This document shows, in pieces, positions 25,679 to 35,279 of a DNA stretch of 64,000 nucleotides. The DNA comes from Acinetobacter sp. NIPH 298 (GTDB lineage Bacteria; Pseudomonadota; Gammaproteobacteria; Pseudomonadales; Moraxellaceae): the NCBI RefSeq assembly GCF_000369505.1, contig NZ_KB850055.1, positions 1,054,001 through 1,118,000 of the forward strand, given 5' to 3'. The translations under genes were made by a program, and so were the position numbers. A model generated the notes under the pieces. The model saw nothing but the letters and a program-made list of their open reading frames with translations, had not been told where the DNA came from and ran no database searches. Numbering within the stretch: the stretch's first letter is position 1; each line of letters begins with the position of its first letter.

Positions 25679-28459
25679 ATGAACAGTATTCAAAATTTAG
25701 AACACATTCGCTCCGATCATGTAGAAAAAATCATTACAAAAACAACTTGTCCCTATTGTGGTGTTGGTTGTGGTGTGGATGTTGCCGTCCAGCATAAAGC
25801 ACAAGGCACAACTGTACAGGTAGCTGGAGATACAACACACCCAGCTAACTTTGGTCGACTTTGTATCAAAGGCAGTAATTTAGCAGATACTTTAGGTTTA
25901 GAAACACGGGTCTTGAACCCAATGTTCGGGCGTAAAAATCATCGAACCGCCACCACTTGGGATGCTGCCATTGAGAAAATTGCAGACCAATTCCAAGCCT
26001 GTATCGATCAATATGGTCGTGACAGCGTTGCATTTTACGTGTCGGGTCAGCTACTAACTGAAGACTATTATGTGGTCAATAAATTCGTGAAAGGGTATTT
26101 GGGTACGGCGAATATCGATACCAACTCGCGTCTATGTATGTCCTCTGCTGTAGCTGCACATAAACGTGCCTTTGGCGAGGATATCGTCCCTGCAAGTTAT
26201 GAAGACTTTGAACATGCCGATATGGTGGTATTGGTCGGTTCAAATACGGCTTGGTGTCATCCCGTTTTATACCAACGCATCATGCAGGCAAAAACTAAAA
26301 ATCCAGATTTATTCGTGGTGGTGGTTGACCCACGGTTTACCAGTACCTGTGAACAAGCTGATTTACATCTGCCAATTTTACCGGGGCAGGATGTCGCTTT
26401 ATTTAATGGTTTATTGCAGCATTTATATCACAATGATTTTGTAGATCATCATTTTGTTGAATCTTATACAGAAGGTTTGCAAGCACTTTTAGAGGCGAGT
26501 CACAGCGAACAAGATTTTAATGCCTTGGTGAAACGTACGGGTATTTCTACGGAAAAATTACAACTTTTTTTTGATAAGTTTGCCAATACTGAAAAAGTCG
26601 TCACCTTATTTTCTATGGGGGTCAATCAATCCTCTCAAGGGGTAAATAAAGCCAATAGCATTATCAATTGCCATTTATTGACTGGAAAAATTGGTAAGTT
26701 GGGGGCAGCGCCTTTTTCGATGACAGGTCAACCCAATGCAATGGGTGGGCGTGAAGTTGGAGGTTTGGCGAATATGCTGGCAGCACATATGGATATTGAT
26801 AATTCATCGCATCAAACACTTGTACAAAATTTTTGGAACAGCCCTGTGATTGCCAATCAAGCAGGCTTGAAAGCGGTTGATTTGTTCCAAGCGGTAGAAA
26901 GTGGCAAGATCAAAGCGATTTGGATTATGGCGACCAATCCAGTTGTGAGCTTACCTGATGCTGATCAAGTCAAACGTGCTTTGGAAAAATGTGAGTTTGT
27001 GGTTGTTTCTGATATATGTGCAGATACAGATACCACTGCTTATGCCGATGTGCTGTTACCGGCTTTAGGTTGGGGTGAGAAAGATGGCACAGTGACCAAC
27101 TCGGAACGCCGTATTTCTCGTCAACGTGCTTTCCTACCCGCACCAAAACAAACCAAAGCAGATTGGTGGGCCGTGTGTGAGGTGGCGAAGAAGCTTGGTT
27201 TTAGTGGCTTTGATTTTAATAATGCCTGCGATATTTTTAATGAACATGCTGCTTTGTCTGCCTATGAAAATGCCAGCTTAGATCAGCGTGATCAGGTCGA
27301 AAATTTTCGTTATTTCAACTTGAAAGGCTTAATGAATTTAAGCGTAGATGAATATAATCACTTACAGCCTATTCAATGGCCCGTTTGGGAAAAAGGCCAG
27401 AGTATTATGGTTGAGCAACTTTTTGATCAAGGGCGCTTTAGCCATAAAAATAGCAAGGCCAAATTGATTCCAACGGTTGCGATTGATCCTGTCAATGCGA
27501 CTTCTGAAGATTATCCATTGATATTGAACACAGGTCGTATCCGTGACCAATGGCATACCATGACACGGACAGGTTTATCAGAGAATTTGACGACACACCG
27601 AGCTGAACCTTTTTGTGAAATTCATCCCAATGATGCCTTAAAATTTGGTATCCGTGATAAAGGTTTAGTTGAAGTGCGTTCAGTGTGGGGCAGTTGTGTA
27701 TTACGTGTGACGCTGGCTCATGGTGTACGCCGTGGACAAATCTTTGCACCGATTCATTGGACTGAGCAAGTGGCCTCCGATGCTCGAATTGGTAAGGTGG
27801 TCAACCCAGTGGTAGATGCCATTTCAGGTGAACCTGAATTTAAACATACACCTGTCGTGATTCAGCCTTTCCATACCACTTGGCAAGGGGTATTGTATGT
27901 TCGAGAGGGGTTTGAACATCACATCAAAAACTCACTACAAACCTGTGCTTGGTGGACCAAGATTAAGACTGCTAAAGCAATGCGTTATGAGATTGCAGAC
28001 CGCCATAATTTTGATCAAACGCAACGAAATCTTAAAAACTTCTTACCTTTTGTCGATGAAACCTATGAGTGGTTAAGTCTGGATGATGTTTCAGCACAAT
28101 TGAGTCATAGTGTGATTTTGAAGGATGGCATTCTTATTGCTAGTTTATATATCGCACCAGCAGAGTTGTTGCCTGATCGAGATTGGGTTGCTACGCTATT
28201 TAAACGTGAGCGATTGAGTGCGTTACATCGTAAAGCTTTGTTGGCTGGTATGCCGATGTCGGCGGCGAACAATGATGGACCATTGGTGTGTAGTTGCTTT
28301 AAAGTAGGTAAAAATAAAATCATCGAAGCCATTAAAACCCAAAATATCACCCATGAAAAACAAGTGACTGCATGTTTAAAAGCAGGCGGAAATTGCGGTT
28401 CATGTTTACCCGAGATTCGTGGCTTGATCAAAACCTGTCAATTGGAGGCAGAAGTATGA
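25679..28459 (+). CDS. nasA: assimilatory nitrate reductase catalytic subunit
   Basis: A 926-residue molybdenum enzyme reducing nitrate to nitrite in the cytoplasm. The N-terminal [4Fe-4S] motif is 'CPYCGVGCGVDV' plus 'GRLCIKGS' (about residues 24-62), followed by the molybdopterin oxidoreductase core ('DTNSRLCMSSAVAAHKRAFG', 'MGVNQSSQGVNKANSIIN', 'ATNPVVSLPD'), the dinucleotide-binding domain ('GRIRDQWHTMTRTG') and a C-terminal BFD-type [2Fe-2S] domain ('CSCFKVGKNKIIEAI', 'GGNCGSCLPEI'). The molybdenum ligand is probably Cys in 'SRLCMSS'. No Tat signal is present, fitting an assimilatory enzyme. mobA overlaps its stop codon. Confidence 0.95.
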   Translation: MNSIQNLEHIRSDHVEKIITKTTCPYCGVGCGVDVAVQHKAQGTTVQVAGDTTHPANFGRLCIKGSNLADTLGLETRVLNPMFGRKNHRTATTWDAAIEKIADQFQACIDQYGRDSVAFYVSGQLLTEDYYVVNKFVKGYLGTANIDTNSRLCMSSAVAAHKRAFGEDIVPASYEDFEHADMVVLVGSNTAWCHPVLYQRIMQAKTKNPDLFVVVVDPRFTSTCEQADLHLPILPGQDVALFNGLLQHLYHNDFVDHHFVESYTEGLQALLEASHSEQDFNALVKRTGISTEKLQLFFDKFANTEKVVTLFSMGVNQSSQGVNKANSIINCHLLTGKIGKLGAAPFSMTGQPNAMGGREVGGLANMLAAHMDIDNSSHQTLVQNFWNSPVIANQAGLKAVDLFQAVESGKIKAIWIMATNPVVSLPDADQVKRALEKCEFVVVSDICADTDTTAYADVLLPALGWGEKDGTVTNSERRISRQRAFLPAPKQTKADWWAVCEVAKKLGFSGFDFNNACDIFNEHAALSAYENASLDQRDQVENFRYFNLKGLMNLSVDEYNHLQPIQWPVWEKGQSIMVEQLFDQGRFSHKNSKAKLIPTVAIDPVNATSEDYPLILNTGRIRDQWHTMTRTGLSENLTTHRAEPFCEIHPNDALKFGIRDKGLVEVRSVWGSCVLRVTLAHGVRRGQIFAPIHWTEQVASDARIGKVVNPVVDAISGEPEFKHTPVVIQPFHTTWQGVLYVREGFEHHIKNSLQTCAWWTKIKTAKAMRYEIADRHNFDQTQRNLKNFLPFVDETYEWLSLDDVSAQLSHSVILKDGILIASLYIAPAELLPDRDWVATLFKRERLSALHRKALLAGMPMSAANNDGPLVCSCFKVGKNKIIEAIKTQNITHEKQVTACLKAGGNCGSCLPEIRGLIKTCQLEAEV

Positions 28460-29085
28460 ATACAGAATTTCCCGCTACAGATCTAGTGATCTTGGCGGGA
28501 GGGCAAGCACGCCGTATGAACGGTATGAACAAGCTTTTACAACAATTTGATGACCAAGTTCAACTCTCAAAAATCTGTCAAAATTTTAAAGCTGAAGTAC
28601 AAAATATCTGGGTCAATAGTCACCGTGATAGTTCGATTTATAAACATATTGAACCGGACATTCAGTGCTATGCAGATGATCAAAGTGGTTTCCTTGGACC
28701 TTTGATGGGAATGAAAAGCGCTTGGTCACAAGTACAATCAGATTATGTTCTATTCATTCCTTGTGATGTGACTTATATCCCAAATCAGGTTTTGGCAAAA
28801 TTGCATCGTGCTTTGCAGAAAAGTACGCTCGCTCAAGTCGCTTATGTCATGATTAATGGCGATGCTTTATATCCATTTTGCTTATTACAAAGAGCAAGTT
28901 TGCAGATTTTAGAACAACAAATAGCAGCAAATAAGTTAAGTTTAGGTGCATGTTTTAAACTTTTACATGCACAAAATGTCTCATTTCAGAAGCAAAGTTT
29001 ATTTTGTCATAGCATAAATTCGCTTGATGAATTACAGCAATATCAGCAGATCAAAGATTTTAAGCGGATGCTTATTTCGAATTAA
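28456..29085 (+). CDS. mobA: molybdenum cofactor guanylyltransferase
   Basis: A 209-residue nucleotidyltransferase that attaches GMP to molybdopterin, giving the MGD cofactor needed by NasA. The N-terminal 'LVILAGGQARRMNGMNKLL' is the GTP-binding signature of the family, and 'FIPCDVTYIP' holds the metal-binding Asp. The start at 28456 overlaps the nasA stop in ATGA, and GGAGGC precedes it; a longer frame back to 28372 lies within nasA and is rejected. Translational coupling with the enzyme that uses the cofactor makes biological sense. The consensus Gly after Arg-Met is replaced by Asn, a minor deviation. Confidence 0.9.
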   Translation: MNTEFPATDLVILAGGQARRMNGMNKLLQQFDDQVQLSKICQNFKAEVQNIWVNSHRDSSIYKHIEPDIQCYADDQSGFLGPLMGMKSAWSQVQSDYVLFIPCDVTYIPNQVLAKLHRALQKSTLAQVAYVMINGDALYPFCLLQRASLQILEQQIAANKLSLGACFKLLHAQNVSFQKQSLFCHSINSLDELQQYQQIKDFKRMLISN

Positions 29086-29349
29086 TGGCTTTGTTTCATA
29101 TACTTTATTTGTAAAGTGATTTTGTTGTCGATGTGAGATTTTCGTAGTAGATTAAAAAATTGGCGACGAATCTATTAATAACATAGTTATAGTTAATGTG
29201 TGATGCATAGAAAAAGCTGATCATTCGCCCTACACTGACTTATTTTAATTTATTGATTTTGTTATAAAAATATTTTTGTCATAAAATAGTCACAATCTCG
29301 TAGCATAGTGCATACGATTTCATAAATAGTTTATATCGAGAAGAGTCTA

Positions 29350-30030
29350 ATGTCTTTAAGAGTTGGTATTGCTGCTTTCGGGTTATTATTCAGTGGTTCA
29401 GTCTTTTCAGCGGTTACGATCACTGCACCTGAAGAAATTGTGATTCTGGCTGTAAATGGTCAAGAAGTGAATTCAGGATTACTTCCATCAAGTAAAAATA
29501 ACTATCAAGTTGATGCTGGTGACTTAACCGTTAATGTTCGTTACCGTGAGTATTTTGAGCATTTAACTGGCGAGCATGACATTGTCAAATCTGGTGTGGT
29601 TACGATACAAGCTCAAAGCTTAAAGGATAATCAAAGCTATCGTTTAGCTCTGGTCAATGCACCAAAAGATTTTGAAGCTGCAAAAAAATATGCTGAACAA
29701 CCGACCGTTGCACTCTATGACCAAAATAAACAACTCGTCGTACAGCAAACGGGTGCAAATAATGAAGCGAAACCTTGGTTCTCGGGTAATAATTTATTAA
29801 GTCGTACTTTGGATCTGACCCAAAAAAATAAGAATAATACGGTAAATCAACCAGCACCAGTTACGGGTAAAACACAAGCAGCCGTTGCTAGCGCACCAGT
29901 CGCTGTAACTACTGCTGCTACAGTTGGTGCAGTGAAAACGACAGATCAACAATTGGTTGAGCTATGGCAGCAAGCATCTAAAGCGGAACGTCAAAAGTTT
30001 ATGGCTTGGTTAGCTGGTCAAAGTAACTAA
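29350..30030 (+). CDS. DUF2057 family periplasmic protein (YccT/CsgI-like)
   Basis: A 226-residue protein with a signal peptide ('MSLRVGIAAFGLLFSGSVFS', cleavage likely before AVTI) and a DUF2057-like N-terminal half ('ITAPEEIVILAVNGQEV', 'VNVRYREYFE'). The second half is low-complexity, rich in Asn, Gln, Ala and Val (about 140-195), then ends in 'ELWQQASKAERQKFMAWL'. The E. coli homologue YccT was linked to inhibition of curli assembly; Acinetobacter lacks classical curli, so the role here is open. Single gene with its own terminator. Confidence 0.75.
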   Translation: MSLRVGIAAFGLLFSGSVFSAVTITAPEEIVILAVNGQEVNSGLLPSSKNNYQVDAGDLTVNVRYREYFEHLTGEHDIVKSGVVTIQAQSLKDNQSYRLALVNAPKDFEAAKKYAEQPTVALYDQNKQLVVQQTGANNEAKPWFSGNNLLSRTLDLTQKNKNNTVNQPAPVTGKTQAAVASAPVAVTTAATVGAVKTTDQQLVELWQQASKAERQKFMAWLAGQSN

Positions 30031-30044
30031 CTTATGCATTATTT

Positions 30045-30073
30045 AAAAAAACCGATGTTATCATCGGTTTTTT
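30045..30073 (+). terminator. rho-independent terminator after the DUF2057 gene
   Basis: Stem ACCGATG / CATCGGT with A6 before and T6 after, loop TTAT. Confidence 0.9.
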
Positions 30074-30098
30074 ATTGAGTGCTAGAAATAGAATAGAA

Positions 30099-30641
30099 AT
30101 GCCTTTAAATATTAGAAAAGTAAAAAATGATGACTTAGAACAGCTTGTTGTATTAATTAATATCGCTTACCGAACCCAATCAAGTCGAAGTTGGACAACT
30201 GAAAAAGATTTTATTTGTGGGCAACGCATTACCCAACAGCAATTAAGTCACGCATTGGAACAATCTCGATTTGAATTGTTCGTCGCTGAAAATGAGCTTG
30301 GGCATATTATTGCCTGTATTGGCTTAACATTTGAACATACCAGTGTTGAGATCGGTACTTTTGCCATAGATCCGACGCTGCAAAACTTAGGATATGGGCG
30401 TGAGATGCTTCATTTCGTAGAGGAATACGTGGAGGAGTATTATCCTGAAGTTGTGAGTTTGATGATGTATGTATTAGATGTACGCTCTGAACTTATTGCT
30501 TATTATCAGCGACGTGGATATCAAGTGACTGGACTAAAGGAATCTTATCCGATAGAGGCAGGTGTGGGGCAACCCCTTGTACCAACGCAATTGATTGAAA
30601 TGAGAAAATTAATAAGCAGAAATATATCGGTAAAATCTTAA
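30099..30641 (+). CDS. GNAT family N-acetyltransferase
   Basis: A 180-residue acyl-CoA-dependent N-acetyltransferase. The fold is visible as 'LNIRKVKNDDLEQLVVLINIAY', the central strand 'HIIACIGLTFE' and the acetyl-CoA loop 'LQNLGYGREMLHFVEEYV', followed by 'YYQRRGYQVTG'. Substrate unknown. ATG at 30099 is preferred; a TTG eight codons earlier falls in the preceding terminator. There is no clear ribosome binding site. It is a lone gene that converges on the cytochrome bd operon. Confidence 0.8.
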   Translation: MPLNIRKVKNDDLEQLVVLINIAYRTQSSRSWTTEKDFICGQRITQQQLSHALEQSRFELFVAENELGHIIACIGLTFEHTSVEIGTFAIDPTLQNLGYGREMLHFVEEYVEEYYPEVVSLMMYVLDVRSELIAYYQRRGYQVTGLKESYPIEAGVGQPLVPTQLIEMRKLISRNISVKS

Positions 30642-30757
30642 TGAATTGAGCAGTTTAATTAAAAGCGCCGTGTTTGTCATTTCGTTGTAATGACAAAGTG
30701 TTGATATTGCGAGGTGGGCGAGATATTGATAAAACCTCAATGGGAATTCATATCGAA

Positions 30758-30787
30758 AAAAGAGGAAGCGAATCCACTTCCTCTTTT
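30758..30787. terminator. rho-independent terminator between the acetyltransferase gene and ybgE
   Basis: Eleven-base-pair stem AAAAGAGGAAG / CTTCCTCTTTT, loop of eight. T6 follows on the minus strand, so it best serves the cytochrome bd operon; a shorter T-run serves the plus strand. Confidence 0.82.
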
Positions 30788-30805
30788 CATTTGATCTGTT
30801 GGGAG

Positions 30806-31102
30806 TTAATTACCGATCCAGATAAAGTAACCCAAAACCATTAATGGCCATGCGATATAAGGACTGAATAACCATTTCCACAACCAGAATCTTGGTATAA
30901 ACCCAACGCCATGTATGAACCCACCTGAGATACCAATCATTACCAACATGAGTAAGCTATGATTATAGTGTCCGTTCGCATCGAGCATCAGTGATGGATG
31001 TACCAATAAAATAGTAGCAAGGGGCAATGCCAACAAAAACGAAACGGTCATTGCAAGCACTTGAGCTTTACTATTCTTCGGTGTTGCCATTGCTTTCGCC
31101 AT
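30806..31102 (-). CDS. ybgE: cyd operon protein YbgE
   Basis: A 98-residue membrane protein with about three hydrophobic segments ('VLAMTVSFLLALPLATILL', 'SLLMLVMIGISGGFIHGVGF', 'IAWPLMVLGYFIWIG') and the 'GFIHGVGFIPR' motif of YbgE proteins encoded at the end of cytochrome bd operons. Function is unknown, probably assembly or stability of the oxidase. ATG at 31102 has GAGGAA upstream, inside the end of cydX, only four bases away. Last gene of cydP-cydA-cydB-cydX-ybgE. Confidence 0.82.
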   Translation of the reverse strand: MAKAMATPKNSKAQVLAMTVSFLLALPLATILLVHPSLMLDANGHYNHSLLMLVMIGISGGFIHGVGFIPRFWLWKWLFSPYIAWPLMVLGYFIWIGN

Positions 31103-31106
31103 TTTA

Positions 31107-31208
31107 TTATTCCTCATCTAAATTTTGATGATGTTCGATATACAGTGCGCTGAGTACACCTGCGAAACATGCCATCAAAATGCCTAGAGTCCACGCAAAA
31201 TACCACAT
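31107..31208 (-). CDS. cydX: cytochrome bd oxidase small subunit CydX
   Basis: A 33-residue single-pass protein beginning 'MWYFAWTLGILMACFAGVLS', the conserved signature of CydX/CbdX, and ending in an acidic tail (DEE). CydX binds CydA next to the hemes and is needed for full oxidase activity in E. coli. AAGGAG lies eight bases before the ATG, 15 bases after the end of cydB. Found by reading the gap between cydB and ybgE. Confidence 0.95.
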   Translation of the reverse strand: MWYFAWTLGILMACFAGVLSALYIEHHQNLDEE

Positions 31209-31223
31209 TTCACATCTCCTTGA

Positions 31224-32369
31224 TTAATACAAACTATGTGAGTTTTCTTCAATGTGTTTGTTGGTGATGACACCCCACATTTTGTAATAAGACCAAGAGG
31301 TATAAATCAAAATGAGAGGAACAAAAATACATGCAGCAACAGTCATCACACCGAGTGTTTTATGACTAGATACTGCATCCCACATGGTCAAGCTTGAAAC
31401 AGGATCTATGTTTGATGGCAATAAGAATGGAAATAATGCAAAGCCCGCAGTCAAGATTGCACCGACAATCATTAAGCTCGTGCCAGTGAAACTCACAGCA
31501 GCTTTATGTTTGGTTGCACTGATGATCACCAATATTGCACCTAGAATTGCAGCAATAGGCGCGGCGATCGTGATTGGAAAAATCGTATAGTTATTCAGCC
31601 AACCGTGATTGGCATTGGTCACAACTTCTTTTGCAAGTGGGTTTAACGCAACGTTGGTATCAACCGCAGTAGCGTAGCTAAAACCTTCAATATTTCCAAA
31701 CCATAACCAAGCACCAGCCGTTAAGAAGCAAATAAGGAAGATAGTAGCCATGATCTGTGTTGCTTTAGCAGAGCGTTGATAGAGCGCTCCATCTGTTCGC
31801 AACATCAACCATGCACCGCCATGAGCACAGAGCATTGTTAGGCTTACAACACCACAAATGAGCGCAAATGGGTTGAGCAGTGCAAAGAAGCTTCCCGTGT
31901 ATTGCGAGCGTAACGTGTCATCCAAACCGAAAGGTAAGCCCAGAAATAGATTTCCAAATGCAACACCAAACACAAGTGCAGGAACAGCACCACCGATACA
32001 CAGACCCCAATCCCAAGCGTTACGCCACTGGGTATTTTCTAGTTTGGAGCGATAGTCAAATCCGACAGGTCGTAGAAAAAGCGCAAAGAGGACCAGTAGT
32101 AGTGCCCAATACATACCAGAGAAGGCAACGGCATAGACCATTGGCCATGCCGCAAACAGTGCACCACCAGCTGTAATAAACCAAACTTGGTTACCATCCC
32201 AGTGCGGTGCGATTGTGTTAATTGCGGCGCGACGTTCAGAATCAGTTTTACCTACAAATGGCATGAGCGCCATTGAACCCATGTCAAAACCATCGGTGAG
32301 GGCAAAGCCGATCAATAAGACACCAACCAATACCCACCAAATAATTTTTAGTAATTCATATTCGATCAT
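31224..32369 (-). CDS. cydB: cytochrome bd ubiquinol oxidase subunit II
   Basis: A 381-residue membrane subunit with about eight or nine helices, structural partner of CydA. Opens with '[28 protein letters not shown]', the family signature, and contains '[21 protein letters not shown]' and '[11 protein letters not shown]'. Its ATG overlaps the cydA stop codon (ATGA), typical of translational coupling. The complex in the cytoplasmic membrane reduces oxygen to water with quinol, with high oxygen affinity. Confidence 0.97.
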   Translation of the reverse strand: MIEYELLKIIWWVLVGVLLIGFALTDGFDMGSMALMPFVGKTDSERRAAINTIAPHWDGNQVWFITAGGALFAAWPMVYAVAFSGMYWALLLVLFALFLRPVGFDYRSKLENTQWRNAWDWGLCIGGAVPALVFGVAFGNLFLGLPFGLDDTLRSQYTGSFFALLNPFALICGVVSLTMLCAHGGAWLMLRTDGALYQRSAKATQIMATIFLICFLTAGAWLWFGNIEGFSYATAVDTNVALNPLAKEVVTNANHGWLNNYTIFPITIAAPIAAILGAILVIISATKHKAAVSFTGTSLMIVGAILTAGFALFPFLLPSNIDPVSSLTMWDAVSSHKTLGVMTVAACIFVPLILIYTSWSYYKMWGVITNKHIEENSHSLY

Positions 32370-33943
32370 GGTTGAGCCTCCACTGTTTCTGCTTCTAGTT
32401 TTTCAAAGTGATATTTACCAGTGTGCAAAGAGCTTGGGCCTAGACGCGCAAATTTGATCATTAGGTACATTTCAATAATAAGCAGTACGGTATAGAACGC
32501 TGCAAGCGCAATAATTGATCCCCACACATCCCCAGCACTGACACTTGAAGCCGATAGATGGGTTGGTAAAATCTCACCAATAGACCATGGTTGACGACCA
32601 CCTTCAGCCACATACCAACCTGTTTGCGCTGCGATCCATGGGAGAGGAAGCGAGAATAACGCAAATTTGAGCAACCAAGGTTTGTCTTCGGCATTGCGTT
32701 TAACAACCGCCCAAGTTGCTAAAAGGAAGAGTACGAGCATCAGGAAACCAGACGCGACCATGGCACGGAAAGAGAAAAATAATGCTGCTACGTTCGGAAT
32801 GGTATCTTTGGTTGCGGCTTGAATGTGTGCTTCAGTCGCATCCACCACGTTTGGAGAATATTTCTTCAATAAAAGACCGTAACCCAAGTCTTTTTGATTT
32901 TTCTCAAATGATGCGAGTAACTCTGGAGAGCGATCACCCGCACGAAGTTTTTCTAACTCACTATATGCCACCATACCATTGCGAATACGGACTTCATGTT
33001 CTTTCATCAAATCATGTAAGCCCGTGACTTGTTTATCCGTTGATCGAGTTGCGATCAGCCCCATTGCATAAGGGATCTTAATCGCATAATCGGTACGCAT
33101 TTCTTTTTGGTTGGGAATACCAAATAAGGTAAATGCAGCAGGTGCAGGTTCAGTGTGCCATTCTGCTTCAATTGCAGCGAGTTTGGTTTTTTGCACATCA
33201 CCGAGTTCATAACCTGATTCATCACCCAGTAAAATGACAGATAATGTTGATGCTAAACCGAAGATTGCTGCAATCGCAAAAGAACGACGTGCAAAGGGCA
33301 AGTCACGTTTCTTTAACAAGTAATAGCTTGAGATTGCGAGAACAAAGATCGCGCCAGTAACATAGCCAGCTGAAACGGTATGCACAAATTTAACTTGCGC
33401 CACAGGGTTGAATATCAACGCACCGAAATCCACCAACTCCATTCGCATGGTTTCATAGTTAAATGCTGCACCGACTGGGTTTTGCATCCAAGCATTGGCA
33501 ATTAGAATCCACAGAGCTGACATGTTTGAACCAATTGCAACCAGCCAAGTCACGCCTAAATGCTGAAATTTAGAGAGTCGATCCCAACCAAAAAAGAACA
33601 AACCAATAAAGGTTGATTCAAGGAAGAATGCCATTAAGCCTTCAATTGCGAGGGGTGCACCGAAGATATCGCCAACATAGTGCGAGTAATAAGCCCAGTT
33701 GGTACCAAACTGAAATTCCATGGTTAAACCAGTGGTGACACCCAAAGCGAAGTTAATCCCAAAGAGTTTTCCCCAAAACTTGGTCATGTCTTTATAAATT
33801 TCTTTGCCTGAAATCACATAGGTGGTTTCCATGATGGCCAGAATAAATGCGAGACCTAAAGTCAGCGGAACGAAAAGAAAGTGATACATCGCAGTCATTG
33901 CAAATTGGAACCGCGAAAGATCGACCACGCTTTCAGAAATCAT
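32366..33943 (-). CDS. cydA: cytochrome bd ubiquinol oxidase subunit I
   Basis: A 525-residue heme-carrying subunit. The N-terminus '[24 protein letters not shown]' includes the conserved His heme ligand; '[24 protein letters not shown]' holds the Glu pathway, and '[19 protein letters not shown]' the conserved quinol-side motif. The length indicates a long periplasmic Q-loop (about residues 250-380), like E. coli CydA. ATG at 33943 follows AGGAGA by seven bases and overlaps the cydP stop codon (TGATG); a TTG one codon earlier is unlikely. Confidence 0.97.
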   Translation of the reverse strand: MISESVVDLSRFQFAMTAMYHFLFVPLTLGLAFILAIMETTYVISGKEIYKDMTKFWGKLFGINFALGVTTGLTMEFQFGTNWAYYSHYVGDIFGAPLAIEGLMAFFLESTFIGLFFFGWDRLSKFQHLGVTWLVAIGSNMSALWILIANAWMQNPVGAAFNYETMRMELVDFGALIFNPVAQVKFVHTVSAGYVTGAIFVLAISSYYLLKKRDLPFARRSFAIAAIFGLASTLSVILLGDESGYELGDVQKTKLAAIEAEWHTEPAPAAFTLFGIPNQKEMRTDYAIKIPYAMGLIATRSTDKQVTGLHDLMKEHEVRIRNGMVAYSELEKLRAGDRSPELLASFEKNQKDLGYGLLLKKYSPNVVDATEAHIQAATKDTIPNVAALFFSFRAMVASGFLMLVLFLLATWAVVKRNAEDKPWLLKFALFSLPLPWIAAQTGWYVAEGGRQPWSIGEILPTHLSASSVSAGDVWGSIIALAAFYTVLLIIEMYLMIKFARLGPSSLHTGKYHFEKLEAETVEAQP

Positions 33944-34134
33944 CAACGTGTCTCCTGAGTGTTAGATGGATTGCCTGTAATACGCTCGGCAACTTGATTG
34001 TTAAAATCTTTTGGAATCGTTGGTGCATCAAACCAAATGTGTTTAATGACCAAGAGAAGGATTACTTTAATAATAAGAATGATCGTTATTTCTCGAATTA
34101 ATCGCCGATTTTGATCATTTGAAATTGTGTTCAT
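33943..34134 (-). CDS. cydP: putative cytochrome oxidase small subunit CydP
   Basis: A 63-residue protein with one membrane helix ('[24 protein letters not shown]') followed by the short motif '[17 protein letters not shown]', matching the small CydP proteins encoded just before cydA in many beta- and gammaproteobacteria. The stop overlaps the cydA start in TGATG, and the cydA ribosome binding site AGGAGA lies inside its last codons, so the two are probably translationally coupled. ATG at 34134 fits the family start; ATG at 34149 is a five-residue longer alternative. Neither has a strong ribosome binding site. Role: probably an accessory subunit; not experimentally assigned as far as I know. 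Confidence 0.8.
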   Translation of the reverse strand: MNTISNDQNRRLIREITIILIIKVILLLVIKHIWFDAPTIPKDFNNQVAERITGNPSNTQETR

Positions 34135-34149
34135 AGAACTGCATTTCAT

Positions 34150-34646
34150 ATTAAATGGGAGATTCTTTTATTATTAATCAAAATTAATTTAAAATAAAAT
34201 TTATGATATTTTTATAGGTTTTATGAATTAACTCTGATTTAAATCAATAACTTATATTTATTTACGTAATTTATTTTTATTAACCAACTAAAATACTCGG
34301 TTTTCTGTACTTTAAATCCGACTAAATTGCTTATAATTAATAAATAAAATCAAATTAAAATGGTTGGTTTTAGTTTGATTTAATCTTTTTTAAAGTTGAT
34401 TGAAATGGTATGAATTAAATATATATAATGTTTACATGCAGTTGCGAATCTATAGCTTAAAATAAAGAAGATTTAGATTAAATAGTCATTAGAACCAAGT
34501 ATTTTAGTCTGGATTTGTTAATGTAAATGCAATTCATTTCGTTTTTTGTTTTTTGCTCAAACTTGAATTTTAAGCTAGTAGACGAGAGCATTATTTTTAA
34601 GTGACTTTATTGTAATTTTTTGTAAAAATACGGTCTAAACTCGAAC
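34150..34646. other. about 500-bp AT-rich region upstream of the cyd operon
   Basis: The region lies between the cydP start and the end of the YqiJ-like gene; both are on the minus strand, so it holds the cyd promoter and the 3' end of the upstream unit. One FNR-like box is seen (34234-34247). No coding frame, repeat or clear terminator was found. Confidence 0.55.
34234..34247. promoter_or_regulatory. candidate FNR/ANR-type box of the cyd operon
   Basis: CTGATTTAAATCAA matches the FNR/ANR consensus TTGATNNNNATCAA at nine of ten defined positions and lies about 100 bases upstream of cydP, a sensible place for oxygen-responsive activation or repression of a high-affinity oxidase. Whether the host encodes an FNR-type regulator cannot be told from this window. 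Confidence 0.4.
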
Positions 34647-35258
34647 TTAATCTGGGGTGAACAGTTTATTTGAAATCGATATTTTTTTTGCGAGATAATA
34701 TGCATTGGATTTTTGGCTGATGAGGAGCACTTGGGATTGAAGTTCTAATTCACCATATTCTGGCTCAACTTGAACATAATAAAGTTGTCCGAATTCATCA
34801 CGCACACGTGCTTGTGCAGAAAACCCGGGACGTGCATTCCCTGTGGAAATTGTGGCTAAACGGCCAACAAGGTTGGCGTGGGTCTGATTGACTTTTGGCT
34901 TGATCACTTGATCTAAGCAATGGATCATAAATACCGTAAAAAAAATGTCGATGATTAATGCTGGTATAAAGAGGTAGTAAGGGGAAATGAAATAATGCTG
35001 AATAGCAAAGAAAGAAAGTTCGAGAAAATAACCCGCAAAACTAAAATTAATCAGTAAAAAAACAACGATTAGATATTTAGAAAATTTAACGTCTAATAAC
35101 GGTGAGTTTAAAATCCATTCAGGTGTAAATTTTTTTACTAAAGAACTTGGTCGTAAACCAATCAGAATCCCAATCGTTTCTGCAATGCTGAGCAAAATTA
35201 AAGCAACCACGCTCATGTGAAATGGCATCAGGTAGTAATTAAAAAAAAACTCAGTCAT
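34647..35258 (-). CDS. YqiJ-like (DUF1449/OB-fold) membrane protein
   Basis: A 203-residue protein with about three membrane helices (about residues 10-35, 60-85, 90-115) followed by a soluble beta-rich domain ('NLVGRLATISTGNARPGFSAQARVRDEFGQLYYVQVEPE'). This architecture matches YqiJ, an NfeD/OB-fold protein normally paired with a flotillin-like YqiK, which is not seen here. The role would be in membrane organisation, by analogy only. It is followed by no strong terminator and lies 21 bases after the Rieske gene, so they may be co-transcribed. Confidence 0.65.
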   Translation of the reverse strand: MTEFFFNYYLMPFHMSVVALILLSIAETIGILIGLRPSSLVKKFTPEWILNSPLLDVKFSKYLIVVFLLINFSFAGYFLELSFFAIQHYFISPYYLFIPALIIDIFFTVFMIHCLDQVIKPKVNQTHANLVGRLATISTGNARPGFSAQARVRDEFGQLYYVQVEPEYGELELQSQVLLISQKSNAYYLAKKISISNKLFTPD

Positions 35259-35279
35259 CGCAGAATTCTAGCTTAGGTA

